Shown in pieces: positions 1 through 6,756 of a stretch of DNA of 6,756 nucleotides. Source of the stretch: an uncultured Lachnospiraceae bacterium (lineage in GTDB: Bacteria > Bacillota > Clostridia > Lachnospirales > Lachnospiraceae); the NCBI GenBank assembly GCA_945827765.1, contig CALZPS010000081.1, positions 1 through 6,756 of the forward strand. The letters are read 5' to 3'. The notes beneath the pieces were generated by a model, which made no database searches, was not told the origin of the DNA, and worked only from the letters and a program-made list of their open reading frames with translations. The position numbers and the translations under genes are program-made. Positions within the stretch are counted from its first letter, which is position 1, and every line of letters begins with the position of its first letter.

Positions 1-51
1 AGATCTACACAAGGAGTATCGTCGGCAGCGTCATATGTGTATAAGAGACAG
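1..51. other. Illumina Nextera adapter (i5 side), not genomic
   Basis: Positions 1-10 are the end of the P5 flow-cell oligo (AGATCTACAC), 11-18 an 8-base index AAGGAGTA, 19-32 TCGTCGGCAGCGTC, and 33-51 the 19-bp Tn5 mosaic end finishing in AAGAGACAG. One base departs from the standard mosaic end: T instead of G at 34. The index matches what I recall as Nextera S507/N507. Genomic sequence starts at about 52. Any reading frame entering this block gives artefact peptides (MYKRQ on the plus strand, LSLIHI on the minus strand). Confidence 0.98.
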
Positions 52-429
52 GCCATGTTTGATACCGGTGTTGACTCCCACTACTGTAAAGATTCCCAAG
101 CCGACCGAATCCATGATCAGCATCACTTTATCATAGATTCTGCGGAAATTTCCTTCCATACGCATCTGATGAAAATACATTCCCAAAAAAATCAGACAGG
201 AAGTCAATATCGCCACCAGTACATATACCGGGCGCTGGAACACACCGGGCGGATGGATGCCAAGCACAATATCTCTTGTCATCCCGCCGCCTACCGCAGT
301 CACAATGCCAAGCATGCAGACACCGAAAATGTCCATCGATTTTTCCACTCCGACCATCGCTCCGGAGGCTGCAAATGCAATCGTGCCTATGATTTCCATA
401 CAAAATATAATGTTTCCCTGTAAGTCCAT
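52..429 (-). CDS. TRIC/UPF0126 family membrane protein, C-terminus cut off by contig end
   Basis: This is the N-terminal 126 residues of an integral membrane protein of the UPF0126 family (YicG-like), now grouped with trimeric intracellular cation (TRIC) channels; bacterial members are thought to be cation channels, but the substrate is not known from sequence. Seen directly: hydrophobic segments at about residues 7-27, 33-50, 66-84 and 101-119, and the glycine-rich signature GGGMTRD at 47-53 after DIFGVCMLGIVTAV. A second, partial internal repeat begins at DSVGLGIFTVVG (107-118), as expected of this internally duplicated fold. Family members are usually around 200 residues, so roughly the last third is missing. 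Six apparent further codons (LSLIHI) are adapter. The start ATG (427-429) has GGAGGGA at 441-447, 11 bases upstream. It follows the GH43 gene on the same strand after 116 bases and seems to have its own promoter. Confident in family, not in function. Confidence 0.88.
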
Positions 430-477
430 TTTTAGCAGTGTCCCTCCACAAACATGATTTCTTTTCCAAACATGTTC

Positions 478-506
478 ATCGTATCACGCCTTCTGCAAAA
501 ATGCAA
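478..506 (-). promoter_or_regulatory. Probable sigma-A promoter of the TRIC-family gene
   Basis: On the minus strand there is TTGCAT (plus 501-506) as the -35 and TACGAT (plus 478-483) as the -10, separated by exactly 17 bases. Transcription would start near 470, giving a leader of about 40 bases before the ATG at 429. Each hexamer matches consensus at four of six positions. An 8-bp direct repeat CAAACATG (plus 449-456 and 467-474) lies just downstream and could be chance. Called by eye only. Confidence 0.45.
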
Positions 507-545
507 TGGTCAGAATGACATCATATTGGTAATACATTGCGTCTG

Positions 546-1988
546 TTATTTCATTAAAAACTCACAAAAATCAACATTTCCTTCTCCCACAAAAGTAAAG
601 TAAAGTGCCTGCTTTCCGCTCTTGGGAGTAAACTCTGCCTGATATGTCGTCCATTCCGTGGAAGGCAAAATTGTAATCTTTGCCACTGTTTCACCGTCTC
701 TTACATTGCGGACTTCTATCGTGCCGCTGCCTGTGCCTCTGACTGTCACTGCAATGTGGCTCTGCTCGTCAAAATCAAAATATTTAAATCCTGCCCATGC
801 TCCGTCTCGTAAGTTTGCGATATACTGATCACCATCGCACTCCCTATCTTCACCGCTCTGAGTAAAGTACGGATGTTCTTCTCCAACTTCCGTATCACTT
901 CCATACTGCAGTGTTCCGCTCTTTGAAGAAAGATTACATGCAATCCTTGCCTCATATGTTCCGTTTCCCGGCAATGGTTCACCATTCAGCCCGCAGCTTG
1001 TTACTTCCACCTGTGGAATCGTCCCGTCCTCCAGAATCGTGATTTTCTCAGCAATTCCCTGACGTGAAAAAGTGTTACGGTTTGTCTGCCGATGTCCAAA
1101 GATATACCACGATCCGTTTATTTCCACCAATCCGCCGTGATTATTCCCTGTATAAGCTATCGCTTCCTCATCTGATACAAGACCTACATCGCCGTTACTC
1201 ATGATTACCCCGCCGTACTTGTATTCGCCGTCTGGTGTATCGCAGGTGGCATAGCACAAATCATGGCTCTTGACAGAAGAATAAACCAGATAATACGTGT
1301 CACCAATCTTTCTCGGGCTGCTGGCCTCATAAAACCCATGTCCTTCAAATCCGGTTCCCTGTGCCACTGATTCACAAGGAGCCACCAATTTTGGCTCAGA
1401 TTTCACAGTCAGCATATCCTTATCCAATTTCACGCAGTAGGAACCGTCAATCAGCAATGCTTTGCTCATCATCTCCCGCATCATCCCCGGATTCGGTGAA
1501 AATCCGGTATACAGATAATAAGTTCCATCTGTATCTCTCAATACCCCCGGATCAAAATTAAAGACGTCCTTCTTTGTCCTGTTCGCTCCATAAAGCGAAC
1601 CATCTTCATATTTCACATGTCCATAAAATTCATATTTCCCCGCCGGTGTGTCTGATACAGCCACACAGACCGCAGAGGTGCGATGGAGACAATAAAACAA
1701 ATAATACAGACCGTCGTCTCCCTGCTGTACATCCGGGGCAAACAGATGTTGGCTGCCATCCGCATTCAGGGGATCCTGTGTCGCTTGATAAATGACGCCC
1801 TCATATCTCCATGAACCTAAATCGTCTACCGGCGCAGACCAGCCTACATAATCGTTCATGCAGAACTCTGTTCCTCCAAAACGGTCATGACTGCCGAAAA
1901 TGTACAGACGATCATCAAATACGTACGGTTCTCCGTCCGGCACATACTCATAACTTGGTAAATAAGGGTTGAAAGCTGCTGTTTTCAT
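546..1988 (-). CDS. Family 43 glycoside hydrolase (beta-xylosidase / alpha-L-arabinofuranosidase type)
   Basis: This is a 480-residue inverting glycosidase of clan GH-F. Family members cleave terminal xylose, arabinose or sometimes galactose from plant polysaccharide fragments; the exact substrate cannot be read here. The five-bladed propeller fills about residues 5-320. The usual catalytic triad is visible: D18 in PDGEP (general base), D146 in FDPG (pKa modulator) and E221 in YEASSPRK (general acid). H284 in NNHGG is the expected metal-ligand histidine. The C-terminal part (about 345-480, with YIANLRDGAWAGFKYFDF and a final LYFTFVGEG) resembles a beta-sandwich, CBM6-like accessory domain. 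There is no signal peptide or membrane segment, so the enzyme is probably cytoplasmic and acts on imported oligosaccharides. Start chosen at 1988 because GAGAGG (ending at 1995) is 6 bases upstream; an ATG at 1994 would add two residues but abuts that site. No transporter or regulator partner is intact nearby. Confidence 0.9.
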   Translation of the reverse strand: MKTAAFNPYLPSYEYVPDGEPYVFDDRLYIFGSHDRFGGTEFCMNDYVGWSAPVDDLGSWRYEGVIYQATQDPLNADGSQHLFAPDVQQGDDGLYYLFYCLHRTSAVCVAVSDTPAGKYEFYGHVKYEDGSLYGANRTKKDVFNFDPGVLRDTDGTYYLYTGFSPNPGMMREMMSKALLIDGSYCVKLDKDMLTVKSEPKLVAPCESVAQGTGFEGHGFYEASSPRKIGDTYYLVYSSVKSHDLCYATCDTPDGEYKYGGVIMSNGDVGLVSDEEAIAYTGNNHGGLVEINGSWYIFGHRQTNRNTFSRQGIAEKITILEDGTIPQVEVTSCGLNGEPLPGNGTYEARIACNLSSKSGTLQYGSDTEVGEEHPYFTQSGEDRECDGDQYIANLRDGAWAGFKYFDFDEQSHIAVTVRGTGSGTIEVRNVRDGETVAKITILPSTEWTTYQAEFTPKSGKQALYFTFVGEGNVDFCEFLMK

Positions 1989-2005
1989 ATTCATCCTCTC
2001 TTTCC

Positions 2006-2021
2006 GGTACTTTTATGTACC
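2006..2021. promoter_or_regulatory. Palindrome GGTAC-N6-GTACC in GH43 leader
   Basis: There is a perfect 5-bp inverted repeat with a 6-base spacer, lying 17-33 bases upstream of the GH43 start and between its ribosome binding site and the probable promoter. Its position would suit an operator for a sugar-responsive repressor or a short leader hairpin. Arms this short arise by chance fairly often, so the call rests mostly on location. Confidence 0.25.
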
Positions 2022-2075
2022 TGTTTCTGGCATCCGTGTTTCATATATTCGACATACATATTTCACGAACTCCGA

Positions 2076-2105
2076 ATTATTTTTTCCTATTATGGAGCAT
2101 ATCAA
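2076..2105 (-). promoter_or_regulatory. Possible GH43 promoter
   Basis: On the minus strand there is TTGATA (plus 2100-2105, five of six matches to TTGACA) and AATAAT (plus 2076-2081, five of six to TATAAT), with an 18-base spacer. The start site would fall near 2068, leaving a leader of about 80 bases that includes the GGTAC palindrome. The hexamers overlap the plus-strand gene remnant, which fits that remnant no longer being functional. The region is AT-rich, which raises the chance of spurious matches. Confidence 0.35.
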
Positions 2106-2334
2106 ATTTCCGAAGATTTTCATACTGACAATTATCAACTCTATATCTTTATACTCTGCCAGTATAACCGCACTAATGGAATATCCGTCAAATGCCGATG
2201 CTGCTTTTTCCAATCTTAGTCAAAATATTTTTGAGTCCAATATCCGTGTTATGGCCTATAATATCGGTCTGCACAATCCAAAGGATGTGGAGAAACTTCG
2301 GACGACGATAGAAAAAATGCTATATCACTCATAA
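2092..2334 (+). pseudogene. C-terminal remnant of an unidentified protein (possibly a TetR-type regulator)
   Basis: The plus-strand frame ending at the TAA at 2332-2334 reads like real protein. It has a hydrophobic helix-like stretch (IFILTIINSISLYSASI), then an acidic/polar stretch (NADAAFSNLSQNIFESNIRV) and an amphipathic C-terminal helix (NPKDVEKLRTTIEKML). Given here from the first in-frame ATG (80 codons), but no ribosome binding site precedes it; the frame stays open upstream to at least 1969, and coding-like residues (TNSELFFPI) begin before 2092. No full gene fits, because further upstream lies the GH43 coding region. The all-helical tail is reminiscent of the ligand-binding domain of TetR-family repressors, but no DNA-binding domain is present and I do not firmly recognise it. 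Codons are more AT-rich than in neighbouring genes. It is divergent from GH43 and convergent with gpmI. This is the main content of the 457-base gap between GH43 and gpmI. Confidence 0.4.
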
Positions 2335-2385
2335 CCTTTTTCCTGCACACTGCAAGATTTCTACAATACAACTATCCGACATTTT

Positions 2386-2422
2386 AAAAATCCCGGCGGA
2401 TTTTGGCTATTCCCGGGATTTT
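2386..2422 (-). terminator. Rho-independent terminator after gpmI (end of glycolytic cluster)
   Basis: A perfect 10-bp stem pairs AAAATCCCGG (2387-2396) with CCGGGATTTT (2413-2422) around a 16-base loop. Read on the minus strand, it starts 24 bases past the gpmI stop codon and ends in a run of five T. In the plus direction the stem is followed by a T-rich stretch, so it may also stop transcription coming from the remnant side. Confidence 0.85.
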
Positions 2423-2445
2423 ATGTTTGTTTAAAAACTATATAT

Positions 2446-3984
2446 TTACTTTACAAGCAATGACTTTCCGGTCATTTCCGCCGGCTGCTCCATACCCATC
2501 AGTTCAATCAATGTCGGAGCAATATCCGCCAGACAGCCGCCCTCTCTCAGCTTATAAGCCGGGTCAGCATTAATCAGGATGAACGGCACCGGATTTGTCG
2601 TATGTGCGGTAAATGGTGCGCCAGTCTCCTCGTCAATCAACTGCTCGGCATTTCCGTGGTCTGCACAGAGGAACATTTGTCCATCGACTTCCTTTAATGC
2701 CTCCACCGTTCTTCCGACACATTCATCCACAGCCTCGATTGCTTTGATTGCGGCCTCCTGCACGCCGGTATGTCCTACCATGTCCGGATTTGCAAAGTTA
2801 ATAATAATGACATCATATTTACCGGACTTAATTGCCTCCACCAGCTTATCGCATACTTCATACGCACTCATCTCCGGTTTCAGATCATATGTCGCCACCT
2901 TTGGAGATTTCACAAGGATGCGGTCTTCTCCTTCATTCGGCTCTTCAACACCGCCATTAAAGAAGAATGTCACATGCGCATACTTTTCTGTCTCCGCAAT
3001 ACGTGCCTGTTTCAGTCCGTTCTTTGCCAAAAATTCGCCAAATGTATTGGTGATTTTCTCTTTCACAAATGCCACCTGCTTGTTGGCGATTGTCACATCA
3101 TATTCGGTAAAGCATACAAAAGTTGTCTTAATTCGCTCGCCTCTGTCAAATCCGCTAAACTCATCATCACAAAATGTTCTGGTGATTTCTCTTGCGCGGT
3201 CCGGACGGAAATTAAAGAAGATAATGGAATCATCATCTTTTATCGTAGCAATCGGAGCGCCGTCCTTGACAACAACGGTCGGCAGTACGAATTCATCTGT
3301 CGTCTCTGCATCGTAAGATGCCTGAATTCCTTCCGGTCCTGACACAGCAGTTTCGCCGATACCCTTGGTCAGTGCAAGATATGCTTTCTCCACACGATCC
3401 CAACGGTTATCTCTGTCCATGACATAATAACGTCCCATCACGCTTGCCACGGCTCCGACACCGATTTCTTTCATCTTTGCTTCCAGTTCTTCCACATATC
3501 CTTTTCCGGATGCCGGAGGAGTGTCACGTCCGTCTAAGAAACAATGTACATATACTTTCTCGATGCCCTGTCTCTTCGCCAGTTCCAACAAGCCATAAAT
3601 ATGCTCAATGTGGCTGTGCACACCGCCGTCTGATACCAGTCCCATCAGATGAAGGGAGGAATCATTTGCCTTAACATTCTCACATGCTGCCAGCAGCGCT
3701 TTATTTTCAAAGAAATCTCCGTCCTGAATTGCCTTCGTAATCTTGGTCAGATCCTGATACACGATACGGCCCGCGCCCATGTTCAAATGTCCGACCTCAG
3801 AGTTTCCCATCTGTCCGTCCGGCAGACCAACTGCCATCCCACTGGCATTGCCTTTCACAAACGGATACTCTGCCATCAATTTATCCATCACCGGTGTTTT
3901 GCCCTGCACTACCGCATTGCCCTCTGCCTTGTCATTCAATCCATATCCATCCAGAATCATTAATACGGTTGGTTTTTTGCTCAT
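2446..3984 (-). CDS. gpmI: 2,3-bisphosphoglycerate-independent phosphoglycerate mutase
   Basis: This is a 512-residue cytosolic enzyme that interconverts 3- and 2-phosphoglycerate using two metal ions (usually Mn2+) and a phosphoserine intermediate; it belongs to the alkaline phosphatase superfamily. The key residues match the well-studied Geobacillus enzyme almost position for position: D12 (LDGYG), nucleophile S62 (GNSEVGH), H123 (VHSH), R153-D154 (DGRDTPP), R185, R191, R260 and R263 (FRPDRAR), K334, D401 and H405 (NPDMVGHTG), D442-H443 (ADHGN) and H461 (HTTNP). Length is normal and nothing is missing. The start at 3984 is preferred: AAGGAG (3992-3997) is 7 bases upstream and the protein then begins MSKKPTVLMILDGYG. 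A longer frame from 4056 would add 24 basic residues encoded through a hairpin, with no binding site. It is last in the gap-pgk-tpiA-gpmI cluster, 84 bases after tpiA, and is followed by a terminator. Confidence 0.97.
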   Translation of the reverse strand: MSKKPTVLMILDGYGLNDKAEGNAVVQGKTPVMDKLMAEYPFVKGNASGMAVGLPDGQMGNSEVGHLNMGAGRIVYQDLTKITKAIQDGDFFENKALLAACENVKANDSSLHLMGLVSDGGVHSHIEHIYGLLELAKRQGIEKVYVHCFLDGRDTPPASGKGYVEELEAKMKEIGVGAVASVMGRYYVMDRDNRWDRVEKAYLALTKGIGETAVSGPEGIQASYDAETTDEFVLPTVVVKDGAPIATIKDDDSIIFFNFRPDRAREITRTFCDDEFSGFDRGERIKTTFVCFTEYDVTIANKQVAFVKEKITNTFGEFLAKNGLKQARIAETEKYAHVTFFFNGGVEEPNEGEDRILVKSPKVATYDLKPEMSAYEVCDKLVEAIKSGKYDVIIINFANPDMVGHTGVQEAAIKAIEAVDECVGRTVEALKEVDGQMFLCADHGNAEQLIDEETGAPFTAHTTNPVPFILINADPAYKLREGGCLADIAPTLIELMGMEQPAEMTGKSLLVK

Positions 3985-4014
3985 CTTTTTTCTCCTTACT
4001 TTCCCTGCTATGGT

Positions 4015-4048
4015 AAAAAGGGCTGCTCTTTTTACGGATACAGCCCTT
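4015..4048 (-). terminator. Terminator-like hairpin between tpiA and gpmI
   Basis: A perfect 8-bp stem pairs AAGGGCTG (4018-4025) with CAGCCCTT (4041-4048) around a 15-base loop. On the minus strand it begins 20 bases past the tpiA stop, and the distal arm runs into five T. The gpmI ribosome binding site lies about 18 bases beyond. I see no convincing promoter in the remaining space, so the hairpin probably gives partial termination, RNA processing or 3' end stabilisation of tpiA mRNA, with gpmI reached by readthrough. Confidence 0.7.
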
Positions 4049-4068
4049 CCTTTCATCTGATAATCTGC

Positions 4069-4818
4069 TTATTTATAGCAAACAATTTTTCCGAAATCTG
4101 CTTTCAGGGATGCGCCGCCTACTAATCCGCCGTCGATATCCGGCTGTGCAAACAATTCCGCTGCATTTCCGGCATTGACAGAACCGCCGTACTGGATACG
4201 AATAGCCTCTGCGGTTGCCTCATCATAAATCTCAGCGATACATGCACGGATACCTGCGCATACTTCCTCTGCCTGCTCTGTTGTAGCTGTCTTGCCGGTT
4301 CCGATAGCCCAGATTGGCTCGTATGCTATTACAGTTTCCTTTGCCTGATCTGCAGTTACATTCTGATATCCGACTTTTACCTGCTGACGGATGAAATCCA
4401 TCGTCACACCCTGTTCTCTCTGCTCCAGAGTCTCTCCGCAGCACATAATCGGGGTAATACCGTGCTCGATTGCTTTCAGGACTTTTTTATTTACGTCCGC
4501 ATTGGTCTCGCCGAAATATTCTCTTCTCTCAGAATGTCCGAGAACCACGTATTTTACACCTGCATCTACCAACATATTCGGGGAAATTTCTCCTGTGTAT
4601 GCTCCGCTTTCCTCAAAATACATATTCTCAGCACCAACCTGGATGTTGCTGCCTTTGACCGCCTCTACAACCGGGATAATATCAATTGCCGGTACGCAGA
4701 ATACAACGTCCACTTCTTCGTTTGACACCAATGGCTTTAACTCTTCTACCAAAGCAACTGCCTCGCTCGGAGTCTTGTTCATTTTCCAGTTGCCTGCAAT
4801 GATTTTCTTTCTTGCCAT
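4069..4818 (-). CDS. tpiA: Triosephosphate isomerase
   Basis: This is a 249-residue cytosolic (beta/alpha)8-barrel enzyme, active as a dimer, that interconverts dihydroxyacetone phosphate and glyceraldehyde 3-phosphate. All catalytic elements are present: N10 and K12 (GNWKMNK), H95 in GHSERR (94-99), and the base E167 in [13 protein letters not shown], which also forms the mobile active-site lid. The phosphate-gripping YGGSV (210-214) and GLVGGASL (231-238) are also there. The conserved CGET follows a Cys at 126. Length is typical. The start is well supported: AAGGAG at 4828-4833 is 9 bases upstream of the ATG, and the N-terminus [14 protein letters not shown] is canonical. It lies 87 bases after pgk; that gap holds a GC-rich, weakly palindromic patch but no T-tract terminator. 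It is followed by a terminator-like hairpin before gpmI. Confidence 0.98.
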   Translation of the reverse strand: MARKKIIAGNWKMNKTPSEAVALVEELKPLVSNEEVDVVFCVPAIDIIPVVEAVKGSNIQVGAENMYFEESGAYTGEISPNMLVDAGVKYVVLGHSERREYFGETNADVNKKVLKAIEHGITPIMCCGETLEQREQGVTMDFIRQQVKVGYQNVTADQAKETVIAYEPIWAIGTGKTATTEQAEEVCAGIRACIAEIYDEATAEAIRIQYGGSVNAGNAAELFAQPDIDGGLVGGASLKADFGKIVCYK

Positions 4819-4905
4819 TTTTATATGCTCCTTTTCATCTTTATATGGGTATGTTCACCTTACTAACCTCGCAGTGCTCCTAAGGGGCGCCGCCCTCTAA
4901 GCGTT

Positions 4906-6099
4906 TTACTTATCGTTAGCTGCCGCTACGCCCGGTAATTCTTTTCCTTCCAGAAATTCCAGAGATGCACCGCCGCCTGTGGAGATATGTGTCATCTTAT
5001 CGCCATAACCAAGCTGGTTTACTGCTGCTGCAGAATCACCGCCGCCGATGATAGTCACTGCATCCGTCTCAGCCAGTGCTTTGGCAACTGCCTCAGTACC
5101 TGCTGCGAAATTTGGCATCTCGAAACATCCCATCGGTCCGTTCCATACAACAGTCTTAGCCTCTTTTACAGCCTCTGCATACAATTTAGCAGTCTCCGGT
5201 CCGATATCCAGACCCTGCCATCCGTCCGGAATCGCGCCGCAAGCCACAACCTGAGTGTTTGCGTCATTGGAGAAATCATCTGCGATTATATTGTCAACAG
5301 GAAGAAGCAGTTTTACACCCTTCTCATCTGCTTTCTTAATCATGTTCAGCGCGTACTCGCAGTAATCAGCCTCCAGAAGAGAATCGCCTACTGTACCGCC
5401 CTGTGCTTTTGCGAAAGTATAAGCCATACCTCCGCCGATAATCAGAGTATCTACTTTCTCAAGCAGGTTCTCGATTACGGAAATCTTGCTGGATACTTTT
5501 GCACCGCCAAGGATAGCCACGAACGGTCTCTCCGGGTTGTTCACTGCATTTCCAAGGAAATCAATCTCTTTCTGCATCAGATAGCCTACCACTGCAGTGT
5601 CCACATACTGTGTCACACCTACGTTCGAGCAGTGTGCTCTATGAGCTGTACCGAACGCATCATTTACAAAAACATCACACAGAGATGCCAGTTCTTTACT
5701 GAATGCCTCTCCGTTCTTTGTCTCTTCTGCTCTGTAACGGGTATTCTCAAGAAGAACAATTTCTCCATCTTTCATTGCCTCAACAGCGGCTTTTGCGTTC
5801 GGTCCGACTACTTCCGGATCTGCCGCAAACTTTACTTCCTGACCAAGCAGCTCAGACAGTCTGACTGCTACCGGTGCCAGAGACAATTCCGGTTTTGGTT
5901 CTCCCTTCGGTTTGCCAAGATGGGAACAGAGAATAATCTTTCCGCCGTCAGCCACCAGTTTTTTAATTGTCGGCAAAGCAGCTACCAGACGGTTTTCATC
6001 TGTGATCTTGCCATCAATCAACGGAACGTTAAAGTCGCATCTTACAAGGACTCTCTGTCCTTTTACATTAATATCATCTACGGATTTTTTGTTAAGCAT
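4906..6099 (-). CDS. pgk: Phosphoglycerate kinase
   Basis: This is a 397-residue monomeric cytosolic kinase that transfers the acyl phosphate of 1,3-bisphosphoglycerate to ADP, the first ATP-yielding step of glycolysis. The N-terminal domain carries the substrate-binding signature RCDFNVP (20-26), SHLGKPKG (59-66), R121 in ENTRY and R154 in AHRAH. The C-terminal nucleotide domain carries GGAKVSSK (198-205), WNGPMGCFE (319-327), GGGDS (352-356) and [13 protein letters not shown] (373-385). It is complete and of normal length. The start at 6099 is chosen because AAGGGAG (6108-6114) is 8 bases upstream; starting at 6129 would add ten residues ([10 protein letters not shown]) translated across that ribosome binding site. 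It sits between gap and tpiA on the same strand, with a strong terminator-like hairpin only about 32 bases before its start, so its level may be set by readthrough from gap. Confidence 0.98.
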   Translation of the reverse strand: MLNKKSVDDINVKGQRVLVRCDFNVPLIDGKITDENRLVAALPTIKKLVADGGKIILCSHLGKPKGEPKPELSLAPVAVRLSELLGQEVKFAADPEVVGPNAKAAVEAMKDGEIVLLENTRYRAEETKNGEAFSKELASLCDVFVNDAFGTAHRAHCSNVGVTQYVDTAVVGYLMQKEIDFLGNAVNNPERPFVAILGGAKVSSKISVIENLLEKVDTLIIGGGMAYTFAKAQGGTVGDSLLEADYCEYALNMIKKADEKGVKLLLPVDNIIADDFSNDANTQVVACGAIPDGWQGLDIGPETAKLYAEAVKEAKTVVWNGPMGCFEMPNFAAGTEAVAKALAETDAVTIIGGGDSAAAVNQLGYGDKMTHISTGGGASLEFLEGKELPGVAAANDK

Positions 6100-6131
6100 T
6101 GTCTTTTCTCCCTTATCTTTTCTAAGCATTG

Positions 6132-6166
6132 AAAAAAGGTCCGGTCCTACTCTCGAAGACCGGACC
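6132..6166 (-). terminator. Strong terminator-like hairpin between gap and pgk
   Basis: A perfect 9-bp GC-rich stem pairs GGTCCGGTC (6138-6146) with GACCGGACC (6158-6166) around an 11-base loop. On the minus strand the distal arm is followed directly by six T (plus 6132-6137), and on the other side AAAG can extend the stem by about four more pairs. By form this is a full intrinsic terminator. Only about 32 bases remain before the pgk start, with a ribosome binding site but no room for a promoter, so it probably acts as an internal attenuator or gap mRNA 3' end. Confidence 0.85.
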
Positions 6167-6212
6167 CTTTCACTGAGTCTATTCCAGGATCAGCTTACAG
6201 TCTTTGTCCGAC

Positions 6213-6756
<544 letters not shown>

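Noticed and set aside
31..51. C-terminal tail LSLIHI on the TRIC-family protein
   Set aside because: These codons and the stop are adapter sequence; the protein is truncated and does not naturally end there.
37..423. Plus-strand frame of 128 codons antisense to the TRIC gene, starting MYKRQ
   Set aside because: Its start codon is inside the Nextera adapter and the rest is the antisense of a well-recognised membrane protein.
501..540. Possible terminator between GH43 and the TRIC gene (GCAATG paired with CATTGC, then ATTTTT)
   Set aside because: Only a 6-bp, AT-containing stem with a loop of about 26 bases, and it overlaps the better-supported -35 element of the next gene.
2013..2213. Minus-strand 66-codon frame upstream of GH43 starting with TTG
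   Set aside because: No ribosome binding site, and the opposite plus frame has the more convincing protein character, so at most one is real.
2579..3342. Two long plus-strand open frames antisense to gpmI
   Set aside because: Shadow frames of a conserved gene; no ribosome binding site and no recognisable domain.
4828..4860. Possible tpiA promoter with TATAAA as -10
   Set aside because: No acceptable -35 at 16-18 bases upstream, and the start site would fall on the ribosome binding site.
4987..6132. Plus-strand open frame of 381 codons antisense to pgk
   Set aside because: Composition is rich in Cys, His, Ser and Leu as expected of an antisense shadow, with no binding site or family resemblance, while pgk on the other strand is certain.

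Overview
The window reads as a metagenomic or genomic contig from a low-to-mid GC Clostridia bacterium, most likely a gut Lachnospiraceae. Three things point there: the gene order gap-pgk-tpiA-gpmI, strong AAGGAG-type ribosome binding sites, and a cytoplasmic family 43 glycoside hydrolase next door. The genus cannot be fixed from this sequence alone. Both ends (1-51 and 6713-6756) are not biology: they are Illumina Nextera adapter, the same index at each end, in inverted orientation. The real DNA is therefore about 52-6712, and the two outermost genes are cut by the ends of the insert.

All confident genes are on the minus strand, so the transcribed order runs from right to left. At the right is the C-terminal half of gap (6213-6712). 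It is followed by complete pgk (4906-6099), tpiA (4069-4818) and gpmI (2446-3984). Together these encode four consecutive enzymes of lower glycolysis, from glyceraldehyde-3-phosphate or dihydroxyacetone phosphate to 2-phosphoglycerate. The cluster ends in a strong hairpin at 2386-2422. Terminator-like hairpins also lie inside it, between gap and pgk (T6 tract) and between tpiA and gpmI (T5 tract). Expression is probably tuned by partial termination or RNA processing and is unlikely to come from one uniform transcript.

The 457 bases from 1989 to 2445 hold no intact gene. They contain the leader and probable promoter of the glycosidase, a small palindrome in that leader, a plus-strand coding-like stretch ending at 2334 that looks like the C-terminal remnant of a lost gene, and the gpmI terminator.

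To the left is a complete GH43 glycosidase with a C-terminal beta-sandwich-like domain (546-1988). It lacks a signal peptide, so it probably trims imported plant-fibre oligosaccharides. Next comes the N-terminal 126 residues of a TRIC/UPF0126-type membrane protein (52-429), which has its own sigma-A-like promoter. The pentose sugars a GH43 enzyme would release feed, through the pentose phosphate or phosphoketolase route, into the triose phosphates handled by the neighbouring cluster. The adjacency may still be coincidental, because the units are separated by a terminator. I see no previously undescribed system here; it is mainly an ordinary housekeeping region with some regulatory detail and sequencing artefacts.
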